From Andreesenia angusta (GTDB taxonomy: Bacteria > Bacillota > Clostridia > Tissierellales > Gottschalkiaceae): a stretch of 64,000 bases of DNA. The position numbers and the translations under genes are program-made. Under the pieces are notes generated by a model, which was given only the letters and a program-made list of their open reading frames with translations, did no database searches and was not told the DNA's origin. This document shows, one piece after another, positions 50,148 through 60,100 of this stretch. The stretch is from the NCBI RefSeq assembly GCF_001855385.1, contig NZ_MKIE01000001.1, positions 248,001-312,000 on the forward strand, read 5' to 3'. How positions within the stretch are numbered: the stretch's first letter is position 1; the number at the start of each line of letters is the position of its first letter.

Positions 50148-50897
50148 TTAGGCCTTATAGGCCACGTTCCTACAGAGTGTAAATGATATGAACTCCGCAG
50201 TATAGTACTCTGTGTTGTACATAAGTGCAACGCTATCTTTTGTATACTCCAATACGTCAAAGGCAAGCAATGGTGTATTCTCAGAAACCTTGAATAGATT
50301 TGAAAGTTCCTTGTCCGCCACTGCAGGGGATATTTCCAAAACGTCGTGTGTTATGCTGCAACCGCAGAGCTCTTCCACCACAGGGAAGATGCTTGGCTCG
50401 AACCTCTTTTTATCTATATCCTTTGTATTTAGCAGTTTTTCAGGAACCCTATCTATATACACAGCTGCAACTATGTCGTTTGCGTAGAGAAGCTTCTTTA
50501 CAACTAAGATTTCATCTCCCTCTTCAAGGTTCAGCTTTGAAACCTCAGCATCATCTGCCACTCTAAATTCAAAATCTGCCACTTCAAACTTCACATCATA
50601 TCCGTGGTTTCTCAGCACGCCTTCTATATCGCTTCCAAGGTCCACTCTGTTTTCCAGCTTTGTCACAAATGAGTTCACAAGCGTTCCTTTTCCCTGAACC
50701 CTCGAAACCGAACCCTCTCTTTCAAGCACTGTTATAGCCTCTCTTACAGTGAGCCTGCTCACTCCCAGCTGCTTTGCAAGCTCATCTTCATTGGGCAGCA
50801 CGGGCCTCTCTGTACTGTTTATATAGTCCCTCAGACTTTCAAGTATCTTTTGGACTGTAGTCATTTTGCTTACCTTTTTAATACCCACTTTGCTCAT
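50148..50897 (-). CDS. GntR/HutC-family transcriptional regulator
   Basis: The 249-residue protein has an N-terminal winged helix (LPNEDELAKQLGVSRLTVRE, residues 39-58, then GKGTLVNSF) and a C-terminal UTRA effector-binding domain (LNLEEGDEILVVKKLLYAND, ALMYNTEYYT). HutC-type members sense small metabolites. It sits 50 bases downstream of, and in line with, the amidohydrolase gene, so it probably controls that gene and senses its substrate or product. Ribosome site GGAGAAGGA. A strong terminator follows. Confidence 0.88.
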   Translation of the reverse strand: MSKVGIKKVSKMTTVQKILESLRDYINSTERPVLPNEDELAKQLGVSRLTVREAITVLEREGSVSRVQGKGTLVNSFVTKLENRVDLGSDIEGVLRNHGYDVKFEVADFEFRVADDAEVSKLNLEEGDEILVVKKLLYANDIVAAVYIDRVPEKLLNTKDIDKKRFEPSIFPVVEELCGCSITHDVLEISPAVADKELSNLFKVSENTPLLAFDVLEYTKDSVALMYNTEYYTAEFISFTLCRNVAYKA

Positions 50898-50947
50898 TTC
50901 CTTCTCCCTTAAGCTTATTTGCTTCTATATGCTTATCTCACAAAATT

Positions 50948-52300
50948 TTAACGACTTATCAACTTCTCAACTTCTTCATTTGCCTTGGCTACAACAAGCT
51001 CTTCGTCAACTCCAACCAGCTTTCCATCTTTTACAACTATTCTGCCGTTTACAACAGTGCAGTCAACCTCCCCAGTAATTCCAACAGTTCCTAGGAGTGA
51101 CTTTGGATCGTACTGAGTTCCGACATGACTAAGCTTGTTGGAGTCTATCATAAACAGATCTCCCGCTTTCCCCTCTTCTAAAATGCCTATATCGTTTCTT
51201 CCAAGAACTCTAGCTCCTCCTCTTGTGGCGAGCTTCAGTATATCGTATCCAGTCGGAGCCTTGTCGCTCGAACTAAGTCTGTGAAGGAGGTACGCAACCC
51301 TTATTTCCTCCAGCATATTTGATCCGTCGTTGCTTGCGCTTCCATCTACAGCCAGCCCTACAGGTATGTCCATATCTATCATCTCTGAAATCCTGGCTAT
51401 CCCCGATGAAAGCTTCATATTGGATATAGGACAGTGGGCCACTCCTGTCTTGGTCTTGGCAAGCCTCTTGAGCTCTTCGTCGTTGAAGTGAATTCCATGT
51501 GCAAACCAGACGTCTTCACCTATCCACCCCAAGCTTTCCATATAGTCTAGTGGTCTCATTCCAAATTTTTCAACAGTAAAAGATTCTTCATCCAATGTCT
51601 CTGCGAGATGAGTGTGTAGCCTTACACCGTATTTTCTGGCAAGCACTGCGGACTCTTTCATAAGATCCCCTGTAACACTAAAAGGAGAGCATGGTGCAAG
51701 GGCAATCTGAGTCATAGAGTTTCGGCTTGAATCGTGGTATTTCTTTATAAGTCTCTCTGAATCTGCCAGTATCTCGTCTACAGTCTGTACTACCGAGTCC
51801 GGCGGAAGTCCTCCGTCTTTCTTGCTAAGCGACATACTCCCTCTTGACGCATGCATCCTGATTCCAAGCTCTTTTGCAGCCTCAAACTGAATGTCTATAA
51901 GCTCCCCGCTTGTATCTCTAGGAAATACATAGTGGTGGTCAAAGCAAGTGGTGCACCCGTGCTTCATAAGCTCTCCCATGCCGACAAAAGAACTGTACTT
52001 TATGGAGTCCGGACTCAGCCCTTTCCATATTTCGTATAGTGTTTTAAGCCAGTCGAAAAGCTCCATATTTTGAACCTGTGGCAGATTTCTTGTAAAAGTC
52101 TGATATAGGTGATGATGCGTATTTACAAGCCCTGGGTAGACTATCATGCCCTTAGCGTCTATAACTTCATCTGCTTCGAAAATCTCGCTCCCTATATTCA
52201 CTATGACTCCATTATCTATAAAGATATTTACGTTCTCTTTTACGCTGTCCTTGTCGTCGCAAGTCACAAGCGTCTTTATGTTTTTTATAAAAAGCGACAT
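50948..52300 (-). CDS. Amidohydrolase of the SsnA/AtzB group, probable 8-oxoguanine or related purine deaminase
   Basis: The 450-residue enzyme shows the metal site NTHHHLYQTFTRN, the Glu/His of LHTHLAET, FAHGIHF and the Asp of LAVDGSASNDGSN. The pattern LYQTFTRNLP and ASNDGSNMLEE is shared with 8-oxoguanine deaminases and hydroxytriazine hydrolases; a purine substrate is favoured in a purine-using anaerobe. The ATG at 52,300 follows GGAGG; the ATG five codons earlier overlaps that site. Product of reaction would be urate from 8-oxoguanine. Other aminohydrolase substrates are possible. Confidence 0.78.
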   Translation of the reverse strand: MSLFIKNIKTLVTCDDKDSVKENVNIFIDNGVIVNIGSEIFEADEVIDAKGMIVYPGLVNTHHHLYQTFTRNLPQVQNMELFDWLKTLYEIWKGLSPDSIKYSSFVGMGELMKHGCTTCFDHHYVFPRDTSGELIDIQFEAAKELGIRMHASRGSMSLSKKDGGLPPDSVVQTVDEILADSERLIKKYHDSSRNSMTQIALAPCSPFSVTGDLMKESAVLARKYGVRLHTHLAETLDEESFTVEKFGMRPLDYMESLGWIGEDVWFAHGIHFNDEELKRLAKTKTGVAHCPISNMKLSSGIARISEMIDMDIPVGLAVDGSASNDGSNMLEEIRVAYLLHRLSSSDKAPTGYDILKLATRGGARVLGRNDIGILEEGKAGDLFMIDSNKLSHVGTQYDPKSLLGTVGITGEVDCTVVNGRIVVKDGKLVGVDEELVVAKANEEVEKLISR

Positions 52301-52338
52301 ATATATTACCTCCATTTATTTTATTCCAAAAATAATAA

Positions 52339-52380
52339 AGTCATCTGATGATATGTTTATTGTATAATCATCAGATGACT
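52339..52380 (-). terminator. Terminator of the ABC exporter operon
   Basis: A perfect 14-bp stem AGTCATCTGATGAT / ATCATCAGATGACT encloses a 14-base loop, followed on the minus strand by TTATTATTTTT. It separates the ABC operon from the amidohydrolase gene; its dyad could also serve as an operator. Confidence 0.75.
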
Positions 52381-52400
52381 TTGTAAACTCTTTTATATTT

Positions 52401-53591
52401 CTACTGTCTTATCCACTTTATTATCTCTGCAGGCGTTGCGTTTTTTCCGTACATAAGCAGCGCAGTCTTGAACACCTTCCCGGCAACTTTCATAGCTATA
52501 ACTATCGACACTAGAAGTATCACAAGCGTTATAACTATCTCAGCTGCTGGAACTTTTGAGGCTGTTACGAATCTGATGAGCATCACCCCGGAAGTTGAAA
52601 ACGGGAAGTATGATCCCACCTTTGCCACTATTCCATGGGGATTGCTCGTAACTGGTCCTACAAAGAAAATAGGCAGCATAGGCAGCAGCATTATAACGCT
52701 CTGAAAGTTTCCAGCTGAGTATATGTCGTTTATAGTCGCGCCCAAACTTACAAACAGCGACGAGAAAAGCAAGTAGCCTAAAAGTGCGTATAGAAGCATA
52801 AGCGGGAATTCCTTCACCAGCAGGTAGTCCAGAACCGGTATTTCAAATCTGTAAGTTGCCACAATCCCTGCAACTGCTCCCCATACCGACACCTGTATAA
52901 GTCCCAGCAGAAAATAACCTATTATCTTGCCCTGCATTATATCTCTAGGCTCTACTGAGGAAAGCAGAACTTCTGTCATCTTGTCCCGTTTTTCCTGGGT
53001 GGCACTTTGAAAAGTCATCATCCCGGACATAAATACAGAGAAAAGTATAAGTCCCGCAAACACGGCCGGCACAACTTTGCTCATCGTATCGGTCTCTTCT
53101 TCCAAGAGATATCTCTGACCGACTGAAAAACTCTCTGTCACATAGTCAGTCTTGTCCCTGTCTATTCCAAGCTCCTCCAGCCTAGAGCCCTGTATCGCTC
53201 TGTTTATAGCAGCTTGAATCTGGGAAGTATCTATAGACACATCGTCTCCATGATTGACCGTAAAGCTTCCACTGCTTAGACTATCTTGGTCTAATACTAT
53301 ATAGCTGGAGTCCCCTTCCTCTACAACCTTGTACTTAAGAGCTTCTATATCTCCGCTATATTCAGAAACTTTGTAGCCAGATCCATCTAGCTCGTCCTCT
53401 ATTCCCCCTAGTCCGATTTGGTCTACCAGGTATATGTTCTGAACGCTTCCGCTGTCCATGTCCTGAAGCAGCGTCGGGAGCCCTCCAAATATAAGCATTA
53501 TAAGAGGCGTGAGAAGTATAGATATCAGGAATGTCTTGTTCTTCAGATTCTTCTTTATCTCCCACTTAGCCACCTTAATTGTCTTTCTCAT
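52401..53591 (-). CDS. natB: ABC-2 type permease (NatB-like)
   Basis: The 396-residue membrane protein has an N-terminal helix (NKTFLISILLTPLIMLIFGG), a large extracellular region (about residues 45-175), and five or six further transmembrane helices with the KRDKMTEVLLSSVEPRDIMQGK motif of NatB/YhaP permeases. With the upstream ATPase it forms an exporter, sodium or antimicrobial compounds being the usual suggestions. AGGAGG precedes the ATG, which lies 17 bases inside the end of the ATPase gene. Confidence 0.85.
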   Translation of the reverse strand: MRKTIKVAKWEIKKNLKNKTFLISILLTPLIMLIFGGLPTLLQDMDSGSVQNIYLVDQIGLGGIEDELDGSGYKVSEYSGDIEALKYKVVEEGDSSYIVLDQDSLSSGSFTVNHGDDVSIDTSQIQAAINRAIQGSRLEELGIDRDKTDYVTESFSVGQRYLLEEETDTMSKVVPAVFAGLILFSVFMSGMMTFQSATQEKRDKMTEVLLSSVEPRDIMQGKIIGYFLLGLIQVSVWGAVAGIVATYRFEIPVLDYLLVKEFPLMLLYALLGYLLFSSLFVSLGATINDIYSAGNFQSVIMLLPMLPIFFVGPVTSNPHGIVAKVGSYFPFSTSGVMLIRFVTASKVPAAEIVITLVILLVSIVIAMKVAGKVFKTALLMYGKNATPAEIIKWIRQ

Positions 53592-54534
53592 GTTCAGCCC
53601 CTCCTTTCGCTATGTTGACAAATATGTCATGGAGAGAGATCCTGTCCATATGAAGCTCCTTTATATTTAGACTTTCTGGAACAGCTCTTAAAAAGCTATT
53701 TGAATCCATATCCTTTGATATGTAGAGAGTGTTCCTATCCCCGCTTTCAACAATTCTCTCCACTCCTGGTATCTTCTCTAGGTCATGCACGCTGTTTTTT
53801 CCCACTATAGTGCATTTGAAATTAGAGAACTGTTCTTTTATCTCCTCCAGCCCACCGTATACGACTTTCTTTCCTTTGTTTATGAGGAATATCCTGTTGC
53901 AGAGAGCTTCAACCAGGTTCATCTGATGCGACGAAAGCAGTATGGTGGCCCCTTCCCTGGAAAGCGTCTTTATCTCTTCCATCAAAATATCCTGTCCCAG
54001 AGGGTCAAGCCCTGAAAAAGGCTCATCCAATATAAGGAACTTGGGTTCGTTGATTATGGCCCCTATGAACTGGACCTTCTGTGCCATGCCTTTAGAGAGT
54101 TCCTCTACCTTCTTTCTCTCCAATCCTCCTAGATCCAGTTTTTCCAAGTATTCAGAGAGTCGCTTTTTCGCCTTGTCCTTGGGATAATCCTTTAGCTCAG
54201 CTATGTAGAGTATTATGTCCTGTATAGTGACATCCTTGTAAAGTCCCCTTTCCTCTGGAAGATAGCCTATTTTGGAACGAAAGAGACGTCCTCGCTCTCC
54301 GTCCATATTGAAAGATATCTCTCCCGAATCTGGATATATCATACCCATTATGCTTCTTATAAGCGTCGACTTTCCTGCCCCGTTCGGGCCGAGCGTTCCC
54401 ATTATATCGCCTTCCATCACGCTGAATGAGACGTCGTCAACCACTTTCGCTTCGCCAAAAGTCTTGCTCACATTCTCCACTCTTAAAACTTCATTCACGA
54501 CTACATCGCCCCTTGAATTTGTATTTGTTCCCAT
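53575..54534 (-). CDS. natA: ABC transporter ATPase (NatA-like)
   Basis: The 319-residue protein has Walker A LGPNGAGKST, the signature ELSKGMAQKVQ, Walker B FLILDEPFSGLDPLG and the H-loop LLSSHQM. The C-terminal 80 residues form an accessory domain seen in Nat-type ATPases. Start at ATG 54,534 follows GGGGTAAG; a GTG twelve codons later also has GGGG upstream and is possible. Translationally coupled to the permease gene. Confidence 0.9.
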   Translation of the reverse strand: MGTNTNSRGDVVVNEVLRVENVSKTFGEAKVVDDVSFSVMEGDIMGTLGPNGAGKSTLIRSIMGMIYPDSGEISFNMDGERGRLFRSKIGYLPEERGLYKDVTIQDIILYIAELKDYPKDKAKKRLSEYLEKLDLGGLERKKVEELSKGMAQKVQFIGAIINEPKFLILDEPFSGLDPLGQDILMEEIKTLSREGATILLSSHQMNLVEALCNRIFLINKGKKVVYGGLEEIKEQFSNFKCTIVGKNSVHDLEKIPGVERIVESGDRNTLYISKDMDSNSFLRAVPESLNIKELHMDRISLHDIFVNIAKGGAEHEKDN

Positions 54535-54589
54535 ATAGGCTCTTACCCCAAGTACTGAATGCTACACTATATATGGCGAAAATTTAATA

Positions 54590-54627
54590 AAAGACCTGCA
54601 AAATCCGTATCGAACTTGTAGGTCTTT
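54590..54627. terminator. Terminator of the feo operon
   Basis: AAAGACCTGCAA (54,590-54,601) pairs with TTGTAGGTCTTT (54,616-54,627, one wobble), with T/A-rich flanks on both sides. It lies between feoB and the ABC operon. Confidence 0.75.
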
Positions 54628-54640
54628 ATTATAATATCTC

Positions 54641-56503
54641 TTAAACTATTATCTGAGCCAACACTCCTGCCACCAAGAAGGCCAACACAAAGCTGCTTAG
54701 CCATATCATTATCGACTCTTTTATGCTTCTCTCCTTGAATATGACCATTATGGAAGCTATGCATGGCACGAAAAGCGTTATGGCCACAAGCGCCACTATT
54801 ATCTGACTACTACTCATAAGCCCACGGCTTACAAGGTCGTTTAGTCCAGCCGCGCCGAAATCCCTTCTGACTATTCCCATTATAAAGGCCTGGGAAGTCT
54901 CCGCAGGGAGTTTGAGGAATCCTGTTGTAAATGGAGCTATTCCGTCTGAAATTGATTCCAGCGCTCCAGTGTACTGCATAACCGTTATCAGAAGCGCTCC
55001 TATTATAAAGAGCGGTGTCGCCTCTTTCAAAAACATCACAGACTTATTGTATGTCTTTTTAAGCACATTCCCCACTCTTGGAATCCTAAGTGGCGGAAGG
55101 TCTATCAATAGATCTGTAGACTTTCCGGGAAGTATCTTGTTCAGCACAGTCCCCGTAACCGCGAACACAAGGAATATGACTCCTGTGTAGAGCATCAGAT
55201 ATCCAAGCCCCAGAGGCGCTATTATTCCCATTATGACTCCAAGCTGGGCAGAGCATGGTATTGCAAGCCCCAAGAGCATAGTGGCTATAAATCGCTCACG
55301 TTTCGAGCCAAGCAGCCTTGTAGTTATGACTGCGACCGTCACGCATCCGAATCCAAGTATAATCGGTATTATGGCCCTTCCGTTCAGTCCAAAGAACATC
55401 AGAACTCTGTCCACCAATGCGGCTATCCTGGGAAGGTATCCTGAATCCTCCAGCACAGATAGTATAAAGTAGAAGCCTACCACAAGCGGAAGCAGAAGCC
55501 CGAGTATATATATTGGAACCATAGTGAAGAGTCCGAACTCTCCGACCATCACCTTGCCTATAAAGCTCTCCTGGCTGAGGAGTGTTCCGAGTGTGTTCAT
55601 TATAAAGTCGTTGTAGTATCCTCCCATTATGACTTCTTCGGTAATTCCTACAACTGTCTGAGCTACAAATACCCCTATTACGAGGTACATAATATAAAGT
55701 GCTCCTATGAGTATCGGTATTCCCGTAAGGGGATTTAGAGTCAATTTTCCTATCTTGCTTCTCAGCGTAGCCCCGCTATTCTTCTGAGATACGCATCTTT
55801 CCACTATGCCATCGACCCTTGTCCGCCTGAGCTTGTATATATGCTCCCTTTTCTGCTTTGATTCCAAGATATTGTGACGCTCTATTATGTTCTCGTCTTC
55901 TTCTAGCAGAAGCAGCGCCTCGGACTCCGTGTCTACCTGTCCGATTACCGAATCTATAAGCTCCTTCACCTCTGCTATCCTGTTTCCAGGCTTCGCCCTT
56001 GAAATGGCCTCCTTTACTTCCAAAAGCCCTTCGCCTCTTGTGGCTGTAGTAGGTATTATTTCAACGCCTAGCTCCTCTGAAAGCTTTTTCACATCTATCT
56101 CAAGTCCATTTCGCACTACGTCGTCCATCATATTCAGTGCTACGACTACCGGTTTTCCCATGTCTATTATCTGCTGCGTGAGGAAGAGATCCCTCTCCAT
56201 ATGCACAGCGTCCACTACGTTCACTATCACGTCCGCATACAGGATTATATCTCTAGCTACGCTCTCCTCGTCGTTGAAAGATGACACCCCGTAGACTCCA
56301 GGAGTGTCCATGACTACGTCTTCTCCTAGCTTTCCCGTGCTTATGTCGACTGTGGTGCCTGGAAAGTTGGATACATCCACGTACATGCCCGTGAGGTAGT
56401 TGAAGAACACGGACTTACCCACATTTGGATTTCCGGCAAGCACTATCTTCTTGGCGCCCTCCGGTATATGCATCCCCTCTACTGGATTGTGGTTCATGCT
56501 CAT
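54641..56503 (-). CDS. feoB: Ferrous iron transporter FeoB
   Basis: The 620-residue protein has a cytoplasmic G domain (G1 GNPNVGKS, residues 24-31; FPGTTVD; DTPGVYG; NMMDD), a helical guanine-dissociation-inhibitor region, and a membrane domain with gate motifs LLPLVVGFYFILS and LGFGCVTVAVITTRLL. It imports Fe2+. The ATG at 56,503 is used because it overlaps the feoA stop (ATGA) and has GAGGGGCGAG upstream; the frame is open further but only through feoA. Last gene of the operon. Confidence 0.95.
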   Translation of the reverse strand: MSMNHNPVEGMHIPEGAKKIVLAGNPNVGKSVFFNYLTGMYVDVSNFPGTTVDISTGKLGEDVVMDTPGVYGVSSFNDEESVARDIILYADVIVNVVDAVHMERDLFLTQQIIDMGKPVVVALNMMDDVVRNGLEIDVKKLSEELGVEIIPTTATRGEGLLEVKEAISRAKPGNRIAEVKELIDSVIGQVDTESEALLLLEEDENIIERHNILESKQKREHIYKLRRTRVDGIVERCVSQKNSGATLRSKIGKLTLNPLTGIPILIGALYIMYLVIGVFVAQTVVGITEEVIMGGYYNDFIMNTLGTLLSQESFIGKVMVGEFGLFTMVPIYILGLLLPLVVGFYFILSVLEDSGYLPRIAALVDRVLMFFGLNGRAIIPIILGFGCVTVAVITTRLLGSKRERFIATMLLGLAIPCSAQLGVIMGIIAPLGLGYLMLYTGVIFLVFAVTGTVLNKILPGKSTDLLIDLPPLRIPRVGNVLKKTYNKSVMFLKEATPLFIIGALLITVMQYTGALESISDGIAPFTTGFLKLPAETSQAFIMGIVRRDFGAAGLNDLVSRGLMSSSQIIVALVAITLFVPCIASIMVIFKERSIKESIMIWLSSFVLAFLVAGVLAQIIV

Positions 56504-56739
56504 ATCTTCTCGCCCCTCTCTGCTGGCTTCACTTCTATCGATCTGGCCAAATTTCTGCCTATCGCTATCTCCTGCATTCTGTTTTGAAGTATTACGGGCC
56601 CTCCAGGCAATTTTTCCGAGCAAAGCAACTTGGATCCCTCGAATATTCCAAGCCTTATGGCCTGCACTCTTATCTTTTCATCGGGTATTTTAACTATCTC
56701 TATCCTCTGACCCTTTTCGGCCTGGTCTAATGTCATCAT
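56500..56739 (-). CDS. feoA: FeoA, small SH3-like regulator of FeoB
   Basis: The 79-residue protein (MMTLDQAEKGQRIEIVKIP, LGIFEGSKLLCSEKLPGGP, MQEIAIGRNLARSIEV) is a typical FeoA SH3-fold protein that binds FeoB. It starts at the ATG at 56,739, which shares one base with the TAA of the upstream gene (TAATG), after AGGAAG. The stop overlaps feoB. Both junctions show tight coupling along the operon. Confidence 0.92.
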   Translation of the reverse strand: MMTLDQAEKGQRIEIVKIPDEKIRVQAIRLGIFEGSKLLCSEKLPGGPVILQNRMQEIAIGRNLARSIEVKPAERGEKI

Positions 56740-56909
56740 TAGCTCTTCCTGCCTTTCTCGTCTTCTTTTTCTTCTCCGCCACAGCCACTGTCGCCTCCGC
56801 AACCGCCTCAGCCACCGCTTTTCAAGCTGTTTATCACTCTCTTGAAGCTAAAGTAAAGCACGACTGCCAGTATCAGAAACGCAACTATATTGCTCACTAT
56901 CTCCTTCAT
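56739..56909 (-). CDS. FeoB-associated Cys-rich membrane protein with an in-frame TGA, candidate selenoprotein
   Basis: The 57-codon frame encodes a single membrane helix (IVSNIVAFLILAVVLYFSF, residues 4-22), a basic stretch (KRVINSLK), then SGG-(TGA)-GGCGGDSGCGG and a charged tail. The TGA (56,808-56,810, codon 34) stands exactly where the repeated GGC pattern predicts cysteine. The frame continues 22 codons to a TAA overlapping the feoA ATG, the normal operon junction. Downstream of TGA, a hairpin with a UGG loop starts about 20 bases away, the distance used by bacterial SECIS elements. FeoB-associated proteins are small, single-helix and Cys-rich. GGGAG precedes the ATG. Alternative: truncation at TGA, 33 residues with no Cys. 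Confidence 0.7.
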
Positions 56910-56937
56910 TTATATCATCTCCCGGTTTTTAGGCTCT

Positions 56938-56990
56938 TTGATACCTATTATCAATATTAATATCTTAATCCTCCACTATTGTATTGTCAA
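56938..56990 (-). promoter_or_regulatory. feo operon promoter with Fur-like box
   Basis: Minus-strand TTGACA (56,985-56,990) and TAAGAT (56,962-56,967) are 17 bases apart. Just downstream lies TTGATA-atagg-TATCAA (56,938-56,954), a 6-bp inverted repeat resembling the TGATAATNATTATCA Fur box and placed near the start site. Iron repression by a Fur-type protein is expected. Confidence 0.6.
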
Positions 56991-57045
56991 GCTGGAAGCA
57001 AGCTTGGTTCTTCTAATTTATATGAGTTTCCTCTTATATTTATAA

Positions 57046-57073
57046 TTGAATTATGACGATAATGTAGTATTAT
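57046..57073 (+). promoter_or_regulatory. Probable metH promoter
   Basis: TTGAAT (57,046-57,051) and TATTAT (57,068-57,073) are 16 bases apart. The leader to metH is only about 40 bases, so no cobalamin or SAM riboswitch fits. Confidence 0.45.
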
Positions 57074-57115
57074 TGAATTAACAGGTTTTTACTACATTTT
57101 GAAGGTGGGATTCAT

Positions 57116-60100
57116 TTGAATTTAAAGAGCTTATTTGGGAAAAAGATACTGGTGCTGGACGGCGCCATGGGGACAGCTATACAGAATTACAAACTGGTCG
57201 AAGAGGACTACAGGGGCGAGCGATTCGCAGACTTCTCTTTTCAGCAAAAGGGCAACAACGACATATTGAGCCTTACAGCGCCTCATATAATAGAGGAGAT
57301 ACACGAAAACTACCTGAAATCAGGGGCGGATATAATAGAGACCAACACTTTCAACTCCACCGCTGTGTCTCAGGAGGACTACGGGCTTCAGGATTATGTA
57401 TACGAGATGAACAAGACTTCGGCCGAGCTTGCAAGGCGCATTGCAGACAAATACACTGCGCTCACGCCTGACAAGCCTAGGTTTGTAGCGGGATCGATAG
57501 GACCTACAAACAAGACGCTTTCAATGTCTCCAGATGTTGAAAATCCAGGCTACAGGGCTATCGACTTTGACTCTCTTATGAAGGACTACTACGAGCAGAT
57601 CAGCGGGCTTATGGACGGCGGAGTGGACTGCATACTCATAGAGACCATCTTCGATACTCTAAATGCAAGAGCCGCGATATACGCCGTGGACCTGCTAAAC
57701 GAGGAGAGAAATACAGAGGTACCTATAATGATATCTGGAACGCTTACAGACAAGAGCGGAAGGACGCTTTCAGGCCAGACGCTTGAGGCTTTCCTAGCTT
57801 CCATGAAGAACCAGTACATCATATCTGTGGGGCTTAACTGCGCGTTCGGGGCCAAGGACCTTATACCTTTTATAAAGACCATCTCCAAAAAGACAAACTA
57901 CTATGTCAGCGTATATCCAAACGCCGGGCTTCCAAACGAGCTTGGGGAGTACGACGAGTCTCCTGAGACTACGGTGGGCTATCTACGCGAACTTGTAGAC
58001 GGTGGTTTCGTAAATATGGTGGGAGGATGCTGTGGAACAACGTTCGCGCATATAAAGGCAATTTCTGAGCTTGTAGACGGCGCCACTCCTAGACAAATAC
58101 CTGAAATAGCGGAAGAGACTACGCTTGCGGGACTTGAAACTGTAGTTGTCTCTAAAGAAAACAACTTCCTGAACATAGGCGAGCGAACAAATGTGGCCGG
58201 CTCTAGAAAGTTCGCAAGGCTTATAGCTGAGAAGCAGTATGAAGAAGCCCTTTCCATAGCTCGCGACCAGGTTGAAAATGGCGGCCAGGCCATAGATATC
58301 AACTTCGACGACGGAATGCTCGACTCGGAGGAAGAGATGGACGTATTCCTGAAGCTGTTGGCTTCGGAGCCCGAAATCTCTAAAGTGCCTGTTGTAATAG
58401 ACTCCTCCAAATTCTCTGTGATACTTGCAGGGCTTAAGGCCATACAGGGCAAGCCGCTTGTAAACTCCATAAGCCTTAAAAACGGTGAAGAGGAGTTCAT
58501 AGAGCAGGCCAAAACTATAAACAGATTCGGAGCTGCAGTGGTTGTAATGGCTTTCGACGAAAAAGGACAGGCCGACAGCTACGACAGAAGAGTCGAGATA
58601 TGCGGTAGAGCCTACAAGATACTTGTGGAAAAGGTGAACTTCCCTGCTGAGAACATAGTCTTCGACCCAAATATACTTGCCATAGCCACAGGCATGGAGG
58701 AGCACGACAACTACGCGGTGGACTTTATAGAGACAGCTAGATGGATAAAGGCTAACTTGCCTGGAGCCAAGATATCAGGAGGACTTTCAAACCTGTCTTT
58801 CTCTTTCAGGGGAAACAACGTAATACGTGAAGCTATGCACTCTGTATTCCTCTACCATGCAATAGAGGCTGGAATGGACATGGCCATACTGAACCCAGGT
58901 ATGGTGCAGATATACGATGAGATAGACCCTGAGCTTCTACCTAAGGTTGAGGCCGTAGTCATGAACACTCACCCTGAAGCCGCGGAGGAGCTTATAGAGT
59001 TCGCCGAGCAGTTCAAGGGTACTAGCGAAAAATCCGAGGGCACTGCTCTCAAGTGGAGAGAAGGCTCTGTAGAGGAAAGGCTTAAGCATGCCATGGTGAA
59101 AGGCCTTACAGACTTTATAGAGGAAGATATTATGGAGGCCAGAATCAGCTACAGCAGGGCTCTAGATATAATAGAGAATCCTCTTATGGACGGCATGAAC
59201 GTGGTCGGAGAGCTGTTTGGTGAGGGCAAGATGTTCCTGCCTCAAGTTGTGAAGAGCGCAAGGGTTATGAAGAAGGCAGTGTCGGTACTGCTTCCATTTA
59301 TCGAGGAAGAGAAAACTTCCGGCTCTAGCAGCGCAGGCAAAGTGCTTATGGCCACTGTAAAGGGCGATGTGCACGACATAGGAAAGAACATAGTGGGAGT
59401 TGTGCTTTCGTGCAACAACTTTGAAGTGATAGATCTGGGTATAATGGTTCCACCTGAAACCATCGTTCAGAAGGCGCTAGAGGAGAAGCCGGACATAATA
59501 GGGCTTAGCGGACTTATAACGCCTTCGCTTGACGAGATGGTGACTGTGGCCCAGATGATGAACGACGAAGGGCTGGACATACCTATAATGATAGGCGGGG
59601 CCACTACTTCCAAGGTCCATACAGCTGTGAAGATAGCACCTGAGTACAACGGAGCCGTAGTCTACACTACAGACGCCTCTAAGGCGGTGGAGATGGCCAA
59701 GAACCTGTGCAGCGCAGAGAAACGCGAAAAGGTAATATCAGATATAAATTCAGAGTATTCGAAGCTCAGGGATGTTTACTTCGGTCACTCCGAGGAGTAC
59801 CTGCCTTACGAAGAGGTGCTGGAGTACGGCCTGGACATAGACTGGGATGATGTAGACAGCACAATGCCTAAGTCTTTCGGCCCTAAGAAAGTCGACTACA
59901 ATGTAGATTCGCTTAGAGACTCCATAGACTGGACTTACTTTTTCGTGCAGTGGGGCTTCAAGGAAAGGTATCCAGCCATACTTGAGCATCCTGAGTACGG
60001 GGAAGAGGCAGCGAAGCTTCTTGAGGACGCCAACGACATGCTAGACGCACTTTCAGCTGACGAAAAGCTTGTGCCACATGCAGTTTACGGTCTTTTCAAG

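Noticed and set aside
52339-52380. Long inverted repeat as a GntR operator
   Set aside because: A perfect 14-bp stem followed by a T-run at the end of the ABC operon fits a terminator better; an added operator role cannot be excluded.
56808-56810. TGA in the FeoB-associated gene as a simple nonsense mutation
   Set aside because: Set aside in favour of Sec because the frame downstream keeps its Gly/Cys pattern and ends in a TAATG overlap with feoA, and a hairpin follows; still not excluded.
56941-57115. Cobalamin or SAM riboswitch upstream of metH
   Set aside because: The promoter lies about 40 bases before the TTG, leaving no room, and no B12-box or SAM kink-turn sequence is visible.
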